The translations under genes and the position numbers were made by a program. A stretch of DNA of 64,000 bases from Arctopsyche grandis (Eukaryota > Arthropoda > Insecta > Trichoptera > Hydropsychidae), in assembly GCF_051622035.1 (NCBI RefSeq), contig NC_135360.1, positions 4,278,001-4,342,000 on the forward strand, written 5' to 3'. The notes beneath the pieces are model-generated. The model saw only the letters and a list, made by a program, of their open reading frames with translations. It made no database searches and was not told the origin of the DNA. Below are positions 14,201 to 24,413 of this stretch, one piece after another. Within the stretch, counting starts at the first letter, position 1; every line of letters begins with the position of its first letter.

Positions 14201-17200
14201 GTAATGCGATGACTACTTTAATGTACTTATTCAAATTTTACATACGTCGCTATCGTGCTTAAAGAATGAGCGTTCATAGATATTTGAGAAAGTATCGACA
14301 GCGACATTTCTTGCGTTGATGCATTCGAATTGCTGTTGCTGCTTTTGAGGGATTTGACGAGCGCCAAAAAACTGCACACGGCCAAGCATCCAATTCGAGA
14401 ATCGCTACAACGTTAAATGATTACTTGAAGTGACATTCGACAACATATGTATAATACTATCCTTATATGATTTCTTATTTATACCTTGAGAATAAACCTT
14501 TCCGACATATCATGACGAGAGTATCTCTCAGTCTAGAATCCAATTTGAAGATTATATTCATGGATTCAATGATGGGACGGTGTTCGTTCCAATCGCGTCC
14601 TTCAGGCAACATGAAGCAATCTTCGAGAAGATTCTGGAGGGTGATCGTTGACTCCATCATTTTATGCGGCATGTATGTGAAGAGGAATTTGAAACTTTCT
14701 GAAGCAAAAGTGTATATAATGATATTTGAAATGTCAATATATATATTTATATATATATATAATCGTATTTGGCGAAATTTTTTTTTCTTTCCTGTAGGAA
14801 TATATTGTATTTGCATTGTATCAGCTGCACACCCAGACAAATGACCTCTAGACCAGTGCTACTCAAACTATGATCCGCGGCCCAGTACTGGTCCGTGCAC
14901 CGGCGGTAGCCGGTCCGTTGGCAAAGTAAATAAAAAATTAAAACAATAGCTTATGATAACATTGCATCATCTCATCCATTTCATATAATAAATTATATAA
15001 AGACATGCCCTACAAACTCGAGATTATTCTGGATACTATGCCAAGATATAATAGGCGTGGATTATAAACGACTATTACTGTATGCTGCCATACGTTAGTT
15101 GTCAAAGGATAACATAGGCGGATCCAGAAAATGGTCAAGGAGGGGGCCATTTTGAAATTGAACATAAAAAAATTAAAAATTATGTGATTTTAGATAACAT
15201 TACAATATATATAAATAATAGTAGATATGATACTTACATTGTAGTTATATTTTTTAAAGAAAACTACTATGATGTAAAACCCCGTTCAAGAAAAATGTGT
15301 TAATAAATTAAAAGAATGTGAAAGAAATGTTTTTCAATTAATATTTATAAAAATATAAATCCGTTATAAATAATATAATATATATTTAAATATGAAAAAA
15401 TTACAGTATTTATGAAATTAAATTCGTCCCAAGGGGAGGGGGGGGGGGGCATGGCACCCATGGCATTTTACTACTTACATATATTTAATACTATTTTTAT
15501 TTGTTATATGAACAAATTTTCACTCATATACATACATAAAATTTTTATTTAAAAATATGATGCTGGTCCGTGAGAATTACTGAAAAATATATGCTGGTGC
15601 GCCAACTGAAAAAGTTTGAGTAGCACAAGACCCTACACCTAGCGAAAATCGAAAGATCTTAAGTCGAAAGATAAAAAAAAGGGCGCATGGTAAACCTCTC
15701 CCCCCGTCGTACATCCTCACTTAATTTGCGCGAGCAGGATACAACAGGAACAAGAGGAACAGGCTTTTCCTCCTGTATCCTGCGCGCGCACATTAAACAA
15801 GACTGTGTGACAAAAAGAGAGATAATTTCACCGCATGCCATTGATATATATATTATATATACATAGTACTGTTTACCATGCACACTTTTTTTATCTTTCG
15901 ACTTAAGATCTTTCGATTTTCGATCTTTGCCTTCCGATATTTGGTTTTTCGTGCATTTCACATTCGATCCGGTGAGGTAAACCCCATCAGCATACAGCCG
16001 CGTATCGAGCTTAAGTATATAAACCAACGCACCAGCCCCAGATGCGCCTGTGAGCCTCTGAAACTCAGCCAGCCCACTCCTCTGAAGTACAGAAATTAAC
16101 TCCTTCGTCGTACATAAAATAATACTGAACATAAATAAAGTTCCTCTTGAAACCACCTCCCGTTCTATATTAAAATTTGTAGCGGAATGGGTCTTGACCT
16201 TGGAAAAACTCATTTAGAAGATAAAATTACTTTTTTAACTGGTGGCATTTCGATGTCAGCTTGCATCCTGCTCGCACACACGCAAGTAGGGCTGTGTGCG
16301 GCCAGGATACAAGATGACTTGAGAGCCCTATCAAATACGACCACTTAGCTCGATCATAGAAAATAATTCCGATTGAACAATTTGACTAGTTACTAATAAA
16401 ATATATATTAAAACCATTTTCACCTGCAATACACCTTATATTGGAAGATTCACTAGCGAATTTGTCTTTTAGTATCTTAAGAGCGTCTTCTGCCGCCGTC
16501 GGATGCTTCTTGAGAAATCTAACGAGAATGGCGGTGCCGAGTTTTTGAAGTTTACCCGTCACAGGTGTCAAACCTCCGGTACAGATTAGAGCTATTGACA
16601 AGTCGAGCAAGCCTTGCGCCGTCGTATGGCAATGACTTTTACTGAAATCGAAAAGTTACATGTCACACAACACTCTTAAAATATTTTAACGTAGAGATTT
16701 GGTGATCGTTGCTCGTCAACCGCTGGTTTACTAGCGCTGATCACCCGGTGAATAGCCTCGCTATACGAATAAACAGTATGCAACAACCAATAAGGTCTTG
16801 TTACCCAACGACCAATGATTTCTCTGTGCTGAGAGTACACACTGTGTACAAATATTTCGCGGTTCTGTTCCGTGATTGATTCGGAGCTGACTAGTCGACG
16901 GATCAAGAACAATAAACTGCCTCTATCAAAACTCACTGCGTCTTTCACTCCAATATCAGAAACCTCTCTACACACCCACGCTACAATTTCATAGATATTA
17001 CCATGCCAGAAACACAGCTCAGGTTAGCGTATAATGCTAACAACTGAGGGGCCACGAGTTCGAGCCCCGATCCAAATCTTGGATATTTATCAGATTTCAT
17101 TGTTGAAACGGTTCCTACCAAATTGACCACCTACCTTAATTTTTCACCATTATTTGAATTTAATTTCAAATTTATATATAGTACATATGTACAAATTTGA

Positions 17201-20200
17201 TCATTGGGTTTCATACTGCGTGCAAGTAAACCTTTCCACAGTGCCTTGGTACTCCGTATCCTATATAATTCACTTGTACGAAGCATTCTCGAGTTCTCAT
17301 CCATTATATGGAGCCCCAGTGATAGGGTTCATTGTTTGACAATCGAAAGAGTGCAGAAAAGGTTTCTCGGATATGCTTACATGGTTGTTTATGGTCGCTA
17401 TCCTTGGCTGTATCCAAGTACCTATCTACTGGGAGCACTAGGCTATACTTGCCTCGAGTCACGGCGTACAGTATATCTGGGGAAACATTTGTATAAACTT
17501 CTGATCGGATTGATATGCAATCCTCGTATTCTTGAGTTGAACTTCAATGTTCCCAGCAAACTCAGATCTACTAGATACCGCGAATTGTTCTTCTCACCTG
17601 AGGCACGTACCAATTTAATGCTTTCGTCCCCTGTCGCCAGGGGCATCAAGCTCCTCAACCGGATTTCCATTAGATTGGATTTGTTTAATCTAAAATATAC
17701 TGATCTGGTCGAGGTATTGTTTAGTTTGAGATTGTAGCACCTTATAACATGTTATATTTTTATATTTCATATTTTTATATTTTTTATATTTTTATATTTC
17801 ATATTTTTATATTTGTTTTTAATTAATATATTTGCATTTTATTGTATAATTCTCTTTTTATGTAGCCATAGTGACGACTTGGAGCTAATTTGTAAAGTCA
17901 GTGTCACTATGGCAAATTTGTAAATAAATAAATATACATATATATGTAACCTTGGGGCAATCCCGTAATGACACCGTGTTAAAAATAAATAAACATTAAA
18001 CAAGGAATATTCCAATACCTGTTATCAATGAGGATCTCGTTGAGACATTTCAAGTCGACGACAGGCGGAAGAGCATCCTGACACCACGTGAATTCGGCTC
18101 GTCTCAATTCCTCATAGTAATTGCAGTACAAAGCTGACCTGATAATCTGTTAGAATTGATTACACAATATTAGACACAATGAAGATTGATATTGTGCGAA
18201 TTGTAAAAAACGACGTGTGAAACCTGGGCGCAAGTTTCTTTATGGTGTCCAGATGCTAAGAGCACTTGGACGAGGAACGGCGACATTAAAATGGCTGATG
18301 GTCGATGAACGATGCCTTTCAAAACAACCAAAAATTTTTTGAGAGCGTTGCTGTCTCGGCACACGTGGTACAACGACGTGGCTTCGATATTGTGGATGAC
18401 TTCGTCGGGGCATGTATCTAAATATTATTTATTTATTTTATACATATACATTGTACATATATACCAGGAAGGCCCAACAGGTAAACCTCAATGCCCCTTC
18501 CTGGCCAATTACAAACATCGATAAACAATTTTACAGAGCTTTATATAGACACATATAGACAAATTCGACAAACATTTTATATGTCAGCAACTTTGAGATA
18601 CTATAAACTCGAATTTTCGCGAGAAAAAGGAAAGGTTGCCAATTTGTTGGAACTGTTTCAATGAAATCAGATAAATTGGCAAACTCTGATAGGAAACGAT
18701 CGACCTGAAGTCACAAATCCGGGGAATGAACACATTGCACTGAATTATGTTGCTGGTTATAAGTTATCATCTTCTTCTTCTTCCTAGTTTGCTCAATGCT
18801 GTACCAAGTAGAAAGCAGCGCTTAGGGATGATCCCACCAGTTCTTTAATTTAATCTGACCGTCTTAAGGGAGACCCCTTTGGCTCGCTTTCCTTCTAGTG
18901 TTCCTGTGACCAAGACTGAAGAGAGGGGGATACCAGCTGATACCATGTAATAACCAAGGCATATTTTATAAAATTTAATTATGACGAATTGACATGCCAA
19001 AAACTAATAATTCATAAACCCGAAAAAATATAACCTGCACGAATAAGAAACTGTCACTGTCAGCGTGTTTACAGCGCTTAATATAAGTTCACGCGCATGC
19101 GCAGAAGGCTTTGCGCCTGTCGCAGATATAGTACCTGCAAATAGCCAATAATTCGCAGATATAGTACCTGCAAATAGCCACAACCATAAATAAAATTGTC
19201 TTGTTCCTTGTTTGCTCAATGCTGAGCGACATAGTCATTGATGTTGTCAAGTTGAAGGCAAAGTTAAGGGAAGATCTCGTCAATTCTTTGATTTGATCTG
19301 ACCATTTCTTCGGAGACCATCCTCTCCCTTGCCTCATTGTGAAGAATCTGTGAAACGGCCAGATCTTTGATAATGGAGATGTTCGTACGCCTTGTGGTGC
19401 ATGGGATGTCCAACATCCGTATCTAACACTATATTTCGATATCGTCTAACATGTCCATGTCCTTTTTCAGGGCACATGTCTCGACTCGATACAATGCAAT
19501 GGGTAACACCAGAGATCGCACCAGACGGATTTTCGTTCTTCTCATAATAGAGCGATTCTTCCATATCTTTATCAGACTGATCATCGCCATTTTCACCATT
19601 CTTACTCTTCTGCAGATTTCCGATTGTCGACCTACTTTCCTTGAGATCAAGGCACCTTCATACGTAGATAAAGTCGTCGACTTCCTCATAATCTTTTAAA
19701 GCATTGATAAGTTATTATAAGTATAAAGAAATACAATGAAAGAAATTAGACTGCAACTGTGACGGGTACACTTGTACCGTGCTAAATAAAAGTTGGAAGA
19801 AATGTATAAGGGAAATAATGAACGTGAAAGTCCCCGGAGAGAGCTTCAGGTTTGATATAAAATTACCGATCGAGTCGAATCCCACGAGAGGACTCTCCGA
19901 CTCTTGTAGAATCGTATCCTTGGATCGAAACATGGAATAGAGCCTAGAATTGAAATAGTCGCTCAGTCGGAAATAAATTATAGCACTGTGTTGAGTTTTG
20001 CACAATCTGAAACAAACCGATGCGTTAATTTGCAAATAAGCCAGACACGTACAACTGTATTCTAAACACACTTTTACCGCAATAAATGGTGTACCAAAGG
20101 TGGAAGAGAGTCGGGTGAAAGGTTTTCCAATTCGCAACACAACTTGTTGACTATTTTATAATGTTCGTCTTTCGACAATGAAATATCTCTAAAATAAACA

Positions 20201-20969
20201 AATCAAAATACAGTACTGAAATCAATAATATATAATAATAACATAATAATATATAATATAATAACGCACAAGAACATAATAGAGATAGATGTAATATTCG
20301 ACAGCGGCCATTTAGCTTGGATCAAAGATTGCACGCACGCCGATGTGAAATCGGACGTTGTAATTTCCGTGTCGCAATAATCTAAGATGTCGTTCCGATT
20401 GGATAGTATTCGCAAACATGCTGGCAGAACGTCCTTCCAACTGAAAATAGTGAGTATTGAATGTATGTAGAATTTTAAAATAGATATTATTTTTTTAATA
20501 ATATATAAAGAGAGAATAATCATTGATCAGTTTCTAAAAGTCGGATTTTAATATAACCTGGTGTGAAAATCATTATTGGCACGTATTGATTCGATACAGT
20601 CATCAGCCAAGGTCTTTAAAGAATCTGAAGTTAGTGCCGAAATCTCTAAAAGAATTGTGGTCAATAGTTTTGTAAAGACGTGCGATGGAGTTTCGGGCAG
20701 ACGCAGTTTATTCAGAGTGAGTTGTATAATCTGTAATGATACAAGTACATATAATTAGAATTCACATACAAATCAAACGCATAGGCTGACTTAAAACTCG
20801 GAAAAGAATAGAATGAAACATGGGAAAATTTTACCGTGAAACGTTTTTTCTTTCCGCTGATGTCATCAGACAAGCCCAACAACAGAGCGTCTAGAATCTC
20901 TGATCCCTTAGATGAGATCAGATCACTGTCGATCAAGGTTTTCAACTGAAATTGTATGGAAGATACCAT
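3832..20969 (-). CDS. FANCI: Fanconi anaemia group I protein (FANCI), 23 coding exons
   Basis: FANCI clamps onto DNA with FANCD2 and is mono-ubiquitinated during interstrand-crosslink repair in the nucleus. Coding exons in order: 20945-20835, 20730-20558, 20440-20270, 20188-20078, 20006-19867, 18417-18224, 18146-18019, 16641-16424, 14698-14485, 14404-14246, 14181-14039, 13963-13797, 11680-11483, 11413-11222, 11147-10915, 10002-9817, 9747-9623, 9063-8867, 8790-8617, 7003-6817, 6748-6541, 4501-4294, 4026-3832. All phases agree, giving 4,032 nt or 1,343 codons plus stop (human 1,328, from memory). Blocks align collinearly: MRDCLILVLRKAMF-like LRDTLVMICRKGLF (exon 9, the human K523 site, lysine codon near 14500), an S/T-Q cluster in exon 10, EKLVKL-like DKLVKL and RDFRIK near the C-terminus. 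Exon 15 is lysine-rich. The tail is acidic, without the basic end of human FANCI. The start is uncertain: an in-frame ATG at 20969 adds 8 codons, or TTTCAG at 20946-20951 is an acceptor for an unseen upstream exon. Confidence 0.9.
4552..5238 (-). mobile_element. pogo/Tigger-type DNA transposon remnant
   Basis: It lies in the last-but-one FANCI intron. The ends are inverted repeats of the Tigger type: CAGTAGAACCTCGATTATCC at the left and ...AATCGATGTTCTACTG at the right, with TA on both sides (4550-4551, 5239-5240) as in Tc1/mariner/pogo insertions. Inside, a minus-strand frame at 5027-4671 contains NKYGVGTSTISDI and MMKFSDSLMSEDGS, recalling the CENP-B-like helix-turn-helix part of Tigger/jerky proteins. 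A later piece (FMWFIQ) fits the second HTH. The DDE catalytic part is absent, so the copy is non-autonomous. Confidence 0.75.
5240..5940. other. no gene seen in this intronic stretch
   Basis: Intron of FANCI. A short run at 5335-5390 repeats GAGAATATTCTCC/CGAGAATTTTCGAGAA-type words, similar to the repeat at 41083-41245. Nothing else is recognisable. Confidence 0.4.
5950..6480 (+). mobile_element. solo-LTR-like sequence
   Basis: A promoter-like CCATATATAAACCAGTACAG at 6318 is followed by a GC-richer leader and two AATAAA-type signals (near 6419 and 6440), the U3-R-U5 order expected for an LTR. A 47-bp block beginning TTCGCTCCAGATAAACAAAC occurs twice in tandem (5957 and 6038). Similar promoter and leader blocks occur at 15.97-16.2 kb and 53.27-53.45 kb. 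Boundaries are not defined. Confidence 0.4.
7033..7400. repeat. dispersed non-autonomous element (family also at 15.64-16.0 kb)
   Basis: The segment AAATCGAAAGATCAAAAAAA...GCATGGTAAAC, then 'tgtgcgcgcgcaggat' and 'ttgctcgcgcaaattaagtgaggatgtacgacggggg' recurs, partly inverted, at 15640-15960. The edges carry GGGGCGTAG... and ...CACGCCACTG, resembling hAT-like termini. No coding capacity. It lies in a FANCI intron. Confidence 0.5.
7398..7463. repeat. (TA)n microsatellite
   Basis: About 32 uninterrupted TA units. The apparent isoleucine/tyrosine-rich ORFs across it are artefacts. Confidence 0.95.
8222..8287. repeat. (TA)n microsatellite
   Basis: A long TA run with one C interruption near its end, inside a FANCI intron. 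Confidence 0.95.
10177..10565 (+). mobile_element. solo LTR of an LTR retrotransposon
   Basis: The sequence starts TGTTCGAATT and ends CCCACCCCTACGCA. It contains a TATATAAATGG promoter-like box (10382) and an AATAAA signal (10505) upstream of a GC-richer end. The reverse complement of its last 40 bases appears at 25537-25575, showing it is a repeat. It interrupts the FANCI intron between exons 15 and 16. No clear target duplication is visible, so the exact ends are approximate. Confidence 0.6.
12120..12960 (+). mobile_element. RTE-type LINE fragment (end of reverse transcriptase ORF)
   Basis: After several frame breaks the plus strand reads GGRKIPNIRFADDTI near 12180 (FADD variant of the RT catalytic motif), then a 113-codon frame from 12602 containing RMLHISRIARCTNVSILKEL, FGYIARKDVESLEWLVVTGT and KRARGQSTKKWSDQI. 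These blocks are typical of the C-terminal end of insect 'endonuclease-reverse transcriptase' proteins. Stops and shifts make it non-functional. It lies in a FANCI intron. Confidence 0.75.
13169..13430 (+). repeat. diverged tRNA-derived SINE
   Basis: Head ACCAGCAGCGTGGACTAGTGG with box-B-like ACGGTTCGATTCTC near 13222, then the body words 'tgtgacttcaagtcgatcg' and 'tagaaacggttcccg'. This is a subfamily distinct from the copy at 3055. Confidence 0.6.
13556..13705 (+). mobile_element. RTE LINE 3' fragment
   Basis: It repeats the last part of the element at 12120: 'ggatcaaattaaagaactgac' and '...tacgacgctcatcattaagcatac', which end the ORF as YDAHH-stop. Truncated at both ends. Confidence 0.6.
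14857..15628. mobile_element. non-autonomous hAT-like DNA element with an inner insertion
   Basis: Terminal inverted repeats: GTGCTACTCAAACT near 14861 and AGTTTGAGTAGCAC near 15613, followed inward by 'ggtccgtg' words at both ends. A G-rich block at 15100-15470 ('ggcatggcacccatggc', like the one at 33.59 kb) may be a second insertion. No ORF. It lies in a FANCI intron. Confidence 0.55.
15640..16215. repeat. inverted MITE copy joined to LTR-like sequence
   Basis: The 15646-15846 part matches 7140-7400 in opposite orientation. An AAGATCTTTCGATTTTCGAT block follows. From 15975 the sequence looks like an LTR promoter/leader (TATATAAACC at 16016, AATAAA at 16132), similar to 6318 and 53274. The 184-codon minus-strand ORF at 16213-15659 crosses these repeats and is not a gene. 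Confidence 0.45.
17008..17160 (+). repeat. 5' part of a diverged SINE
   Basis: Contains box-B-like CGAGTTCGAGCCCC (17047) and the family body 'cagatttcattgttgaaacggttcc'. The 3' end is replaced by the LINE that starts about 17161. Confidence 0.55.
17161..17990 (+). mobile_element. 5'-truncated Jockey/CR1-like LINE with intact 3' end
   Basis: The 177-codon frame at 17204-17737 carries the C-terminal RT region of a non-LTR element: FILRASKPFHSALVLRILYN, SLVRSILEFSSIIWSP and IERVQKRFL. The 3' UTR contains a perfect stem (CCATAGTGAC at 17869 with GTCACTATGG at 17902) and ends in AAATAAATAAATA at about 17935, followed by TA-rich sequence. Loss of the 5' end is typical of LINE insertion. It lies in a FANCI intron. 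Confidence 0.8.
18462..18768 (-). repeat. SINE copy, minus orientation
   Basis: Begins with the family's 3' module (ACCAGGAAGGCCCAACAGGT) and contains 'caatgaaatcagataaattggcaaactctgatagg'. The tRNA-like head is missing. Confidence 0.65.
18785..18950 (-). mobile_element. RTE LINE fragment
   Basis: Reverse complement of the ORF end seen at 12780-12950: 'ttctttaatttaatctgacc' and 'ggctcgctttccttctagtgttcc' (minus strand reads ...KRAKG...SDQIKEL). Frameshifted and short. Confidence 0.6.
19195..19695 (-). mobile_element. RTE LINE fragment
   Basis: Minus-strand frames read STYEGALISRKVGRQSEICR, IRLVRSLVLPIALYRVETC and, after a break, RGWSPKKWSDQIKELTRSSL. This is the connection/C-terminal part of the RTE-like reverse transcriptase. 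It overlaps the piece at 18785 in content, so two insertions or a split copy are possible. Confidence 0.7.
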
Positions 20970-20984
20970 GAGGTTTGTAACAAT

Positions 20985-21893
20985 AAATTTATTTATTTAT
21001 TTTAAAACAATAATAACAATAAAATGACCAATGTGACCTGACAGGTTGCCCCAAAGCGTCACACCAGTCTTACAAAAAAAAAATAGAAAGAAAATAACAA
21101 AGAAAAAGCAATAAAAATTACAATCATTCATCTCATTCAAATAGTCTCGTATTGAATCTCAAGAAACCTACCAGCTCATCAACATGACAATTGAACAGGT
21201 CAAAATGCTCATCAATCACATTAAGGAACCGGATAGCCTTTACAAGAGATAAGTTATTGAAAGCAGACGTTTTCGCACGAATAGGTTGGAAAAGTAAATG
21301 ATGACGCAAAACTCTACCACACTCCGGCGCCGAAAATTTAAATTCCAATAAAATCGAAGGGTTGTCAATTCTTCCCTTTAACACTCCAAAGAAATATTTG
21401 GAAATGGCAATAATTATTCTCGAAGATAGTGAGTCAAAGCCTAGCATACCTTGTAAAAAGGCAGTGGGAAATAAATAAGGGTAATATTTATATTTCTTGA
21501 TATATGTAAGGGCATCTAAGAAATTTTTTTTGAACTCTTTCTATTAAGAGAGAATTTAATTTCAGTAGGACTCCAAATTACAGACCCAAACTCCAATATG
21601 CTCCGGACAAGCGAACAATAAAGTAACACCATTATACTCGGATCTTGGAAGTAGTGAGAATTGCGTAAAACAAATCCAAGCATTTTGGTAGCCCTACAGC
21701 ACATATCTGAAATATTAGTCGAAAATTTGAAGTCACTCCTAAACAGTATACCAAGATCAACAGTTGAGTCAGTTCGCGTTAACTGATAGTTCCGAAGGCT
21801 ATAAGCGGACTCAATAGGGGAAAGAGACCTTGAGAAGGAAATAACATGGCATTTAGTCAAGCTGAATGGTAGATTATTATAAAAAAAAACCAT
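20985..21893 (-). mobile_element. 5'-truncated Jockey-like LINE with one frameshift
   Basis: Two minus-strand frames (21893-21516 and 21447-21133) together cover the C-terminal RT region. The first contains LTRTDSTVDLGILF, ATKMLGFVLRN and CSLVRSILEFGSVIWSP. The second contains LSLVKAIRFLNVIDEHFDLF and ends with a stop near the 3' tail. A frameshift lies near 21500. The element sits just upstream of FANCI exon 1. Confidence 0.75.
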
Positions 21894-22180
21894 TCAGATA
21901 GTAAATGAATGAGTAAGGGTTGTTTTAAAATAATTCGCTTTCTGCAATTGAATAAATAGTTATTTTAGAAAGTGTCAAAAAGTTTACATGTTCAATATTG
22001 GATAGGCTACTCAAATACGGGACTGTCTGGGTTGCTTTAGGTTTGTTTTAATAAAAATGAAAAGTCAAAGGTATTCGACGAAAACCTGCTGTGGAGTCAA
22101 CGATAAGACCAGTCCAGGAAGATCCCGAGGAGAAGCTTCCAACAGAGCTGACGCTTTCATCGTGTCCATGTAAACACCAT
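21885..22180. repeat. dispersed segment, second copy at 33828-34112
   Basis: About 285 bp, from 'cattcagatagtaaatgaatgag' to 'catcgtgtccatgtaaac', recur in the same orientation 11.9 kb away with only a few differences. The sequence beyond each end is different. Its ORF (22242-22048, minus) is not recognised. Confidence 0.75.
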
Positions 22181-22337
22181 CTGCAAGTGTCAACACGACG
22201 TGAATTTCCCGCGTTGTTCCAAACACCGCAAATCACGACCATAATATTTATAAAAACGGACTGTCGCTAAATATATATATTTGTATATTTGTATATATAT
22301 TTGTATATATGTGACGGACGATCAACCGTCAACCAGT

Positions 22338-22530
22338 ATGGGGAACAAATTTTTTTTTTTTCATATTTTTCATTTTTTTAATTTTTTTTAATTTTTTCAG
22401 TTTTTTAATTTTTTTAATTTTTTCAGTTTTTTAATTTTTTCGGTTTTTCAGTTTTTTAATTTTTTTAATTTTTTCAGTTTTTTCATTTTTTTCATTTTTT
22501 CAGTTTCTTCATTTTTTTCATTTTTTACAT
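22338..22530. repeat. T-rich simple repeat
   Basis: Degenerate tandem repetition of words such as TTTTTTCAG and TTTTTTAATT over about 190 bp. Confidence 0.9.
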
Positions 22531-22834
22531 ATGAAAGAAGTCATTGAAACTGATACTTGGGTGTCTTTCATTGAAAACAGTCGATCGATTTTCTACTCAA
22601 TACAAACGAAACAACTTTTGATGGGCAACTTCACCTTAACCCTTTGCCCGCGGCAATAAATATAGCAAACAAGCCCTGTACGCGGCACCTTTTTCGCGAA
22701 TTTGGCAATCGAGTTTTCGACCTTAAATACAGATTTTATTATTTACTCAAGTAACCAGATATGTTAATTAACACATAAAGTATTATTTTAATATATCATA
22801 ATATATCTCGTAGTTATGGATTTTATTTTATTTA

Positions 22835-24290
22835 TTTAAATAGGCACACATACAGAATAAAATATAAAAAGAAAGTTGTATAGTGAGACAAAAAATAATA
22901 ATAAACATAAATAAAAATATAATATTCCATTTACAGTGAGCACCACATGGTGATATAAAAAAGTAAAATTACAAAAACATCAAGATCTAAAATAAACAGA
23001 TAAAGTAAAAAAGAAAAAGAAAGACAATGAAGGTGAAGAAGCAAATCAACCACATATTATTTTCTTCACCTTTGTCCTAAAAATACTAAAAGAGTCACTA
23101 AAGAGGTCAGTACAATGATCTAAGCTATCGTAAATACGGCATATACGAACGATTGCACTATTGAAAGAAGTGTTGCTTTGACAAATTGTGTATCTGGTGA
23201 ATCGGGCATTAACGTTAAAATTAATCTCACTTAGAACAGATGTGTCAAGAATACAATTAGCAATCTTATATAAAATTAACAAATCAGCAACCCTTCTGCG
23301 CTGAGACAAACTTGCAATATGGAAAAAAGAAAGTCTGTCATTATAAGATGGTAACAGTTTTTTAAGACCAATCTTATAGGATAAATGGCGCAAAAAACGC
23401 TTCTGGATTGTCTCTAAATACTCAATGTGAGTTTGGTAATAGGGAGACCATATGATTGAGGCATACTCCATATTACTACGAACCAAACTGTAATAGAGTA
23501 GAATCAGAGTATGGGGGTTCTTAAAGGGTTTCGCAGCTCGGCAAATAAATCCCAAGAGTTTATAAGATTTAGTAACAATATGATTAATATGTTCATTAAA
23601 TGATAGTTTGGAATCTATAAGTATACCTAAGTCTCTGGCACAGTTTTTCGCTATAAGATCTACGTTATCAATATTGTAAGTACAGTCAATTAGGTTACGA
23701 TTTCTGGAAACTGTCAATGAGAAGCATTTAGAAATATTGAGATGCATAAGGTTTACATTACACCATTCAGATAGTATATCAATGTCGGATTGTAATTTTA
23801 AGCAATCCGACTCACTATTGATGGGATGGAAAACCTTAAGGTCATCGGCATAAAGTAAGCATTGACACTTCAGTAGGGGGATTAGATCATTAATAAAAAT
23901 AATAAACAGAAGTGGTCCAAGGTGAGAACCTTGAGGAACTCCTGAAGGGATTATTCTAGGGGCAGATGAGAAACCCTTAATTGTAACCAATTGACTTCTC
24001 AAATTAACCTAGGAAGTTAACCATCTAAGTAAATTGTCATGAATTCCAAATTTAGATCATTTACGAATTAGCAAATCGTGATTAACCTTGTCAAAAGCCT
24101 TTTGAAAGTCTGTATATATAACTACTCTAATCTACTTGTGTACGAGTGTTAAGATATTTATAAATTGTTGTAGTGAATTCAATAAGATTAGACACGGTTG
24201 ATTTTTTTTTAACAAATCCATGTTGTTCCTGTGCAATCTGTGATTAATTGTCAAATAATCATTCTTCATAATTGTATGAAGACGTGACGT
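22835..24290 (-). mobile_element. Jockey-like LINE fragment with reverse transcriptase
   Basis: A 318-codon minus-strand frame (24002-23046) holds RT motifs in order: SGVPQGSHLGPLLFIIFIND, LLYADDLKVF (YADD catalytic box), ARDLGILIDSKLSFNEHI and SLVRSNMEYASIIWSP. Upstream, across stop codons, the minus strand continues with VVIYTDFQKAFDKVNHDLLI near 24120-24060, the first RT catalytic block. The 3' end carries a stem (CACCATGTGGTG, near 22950) and an A-rich tail near 22835. It is defective because of stops and missing 5' sequence. Confidence 0.85.
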
Positions 24291-24413
24291 CACTTAAACG
24301 AGGTTTCAGTATGGTTCCACAAAAAACTAATTTTTGACTGGTATATATTCATTTTAAGCAAATTGAATAGATGGCATTTAACTCACAGTAATATATTCAA
24401 CCAATTTTGAACC

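Noticed and set aside
15659..16213. 184-codon minus-strand ORF
   Set aside because: It crosses a MITE and an LTR-like sequence and contains repeat-derived words such as DRKSKDLKSKDKKS. It shows no protein family and is intronic to FANCI.
16676..16975. 99-codon minus-strand ORF between FANCI exons 7 and 8
   Set aside because: Exons 7 and 8 join in phase without it and it does not align with FANCI. Probably chance or a decayed repeat.
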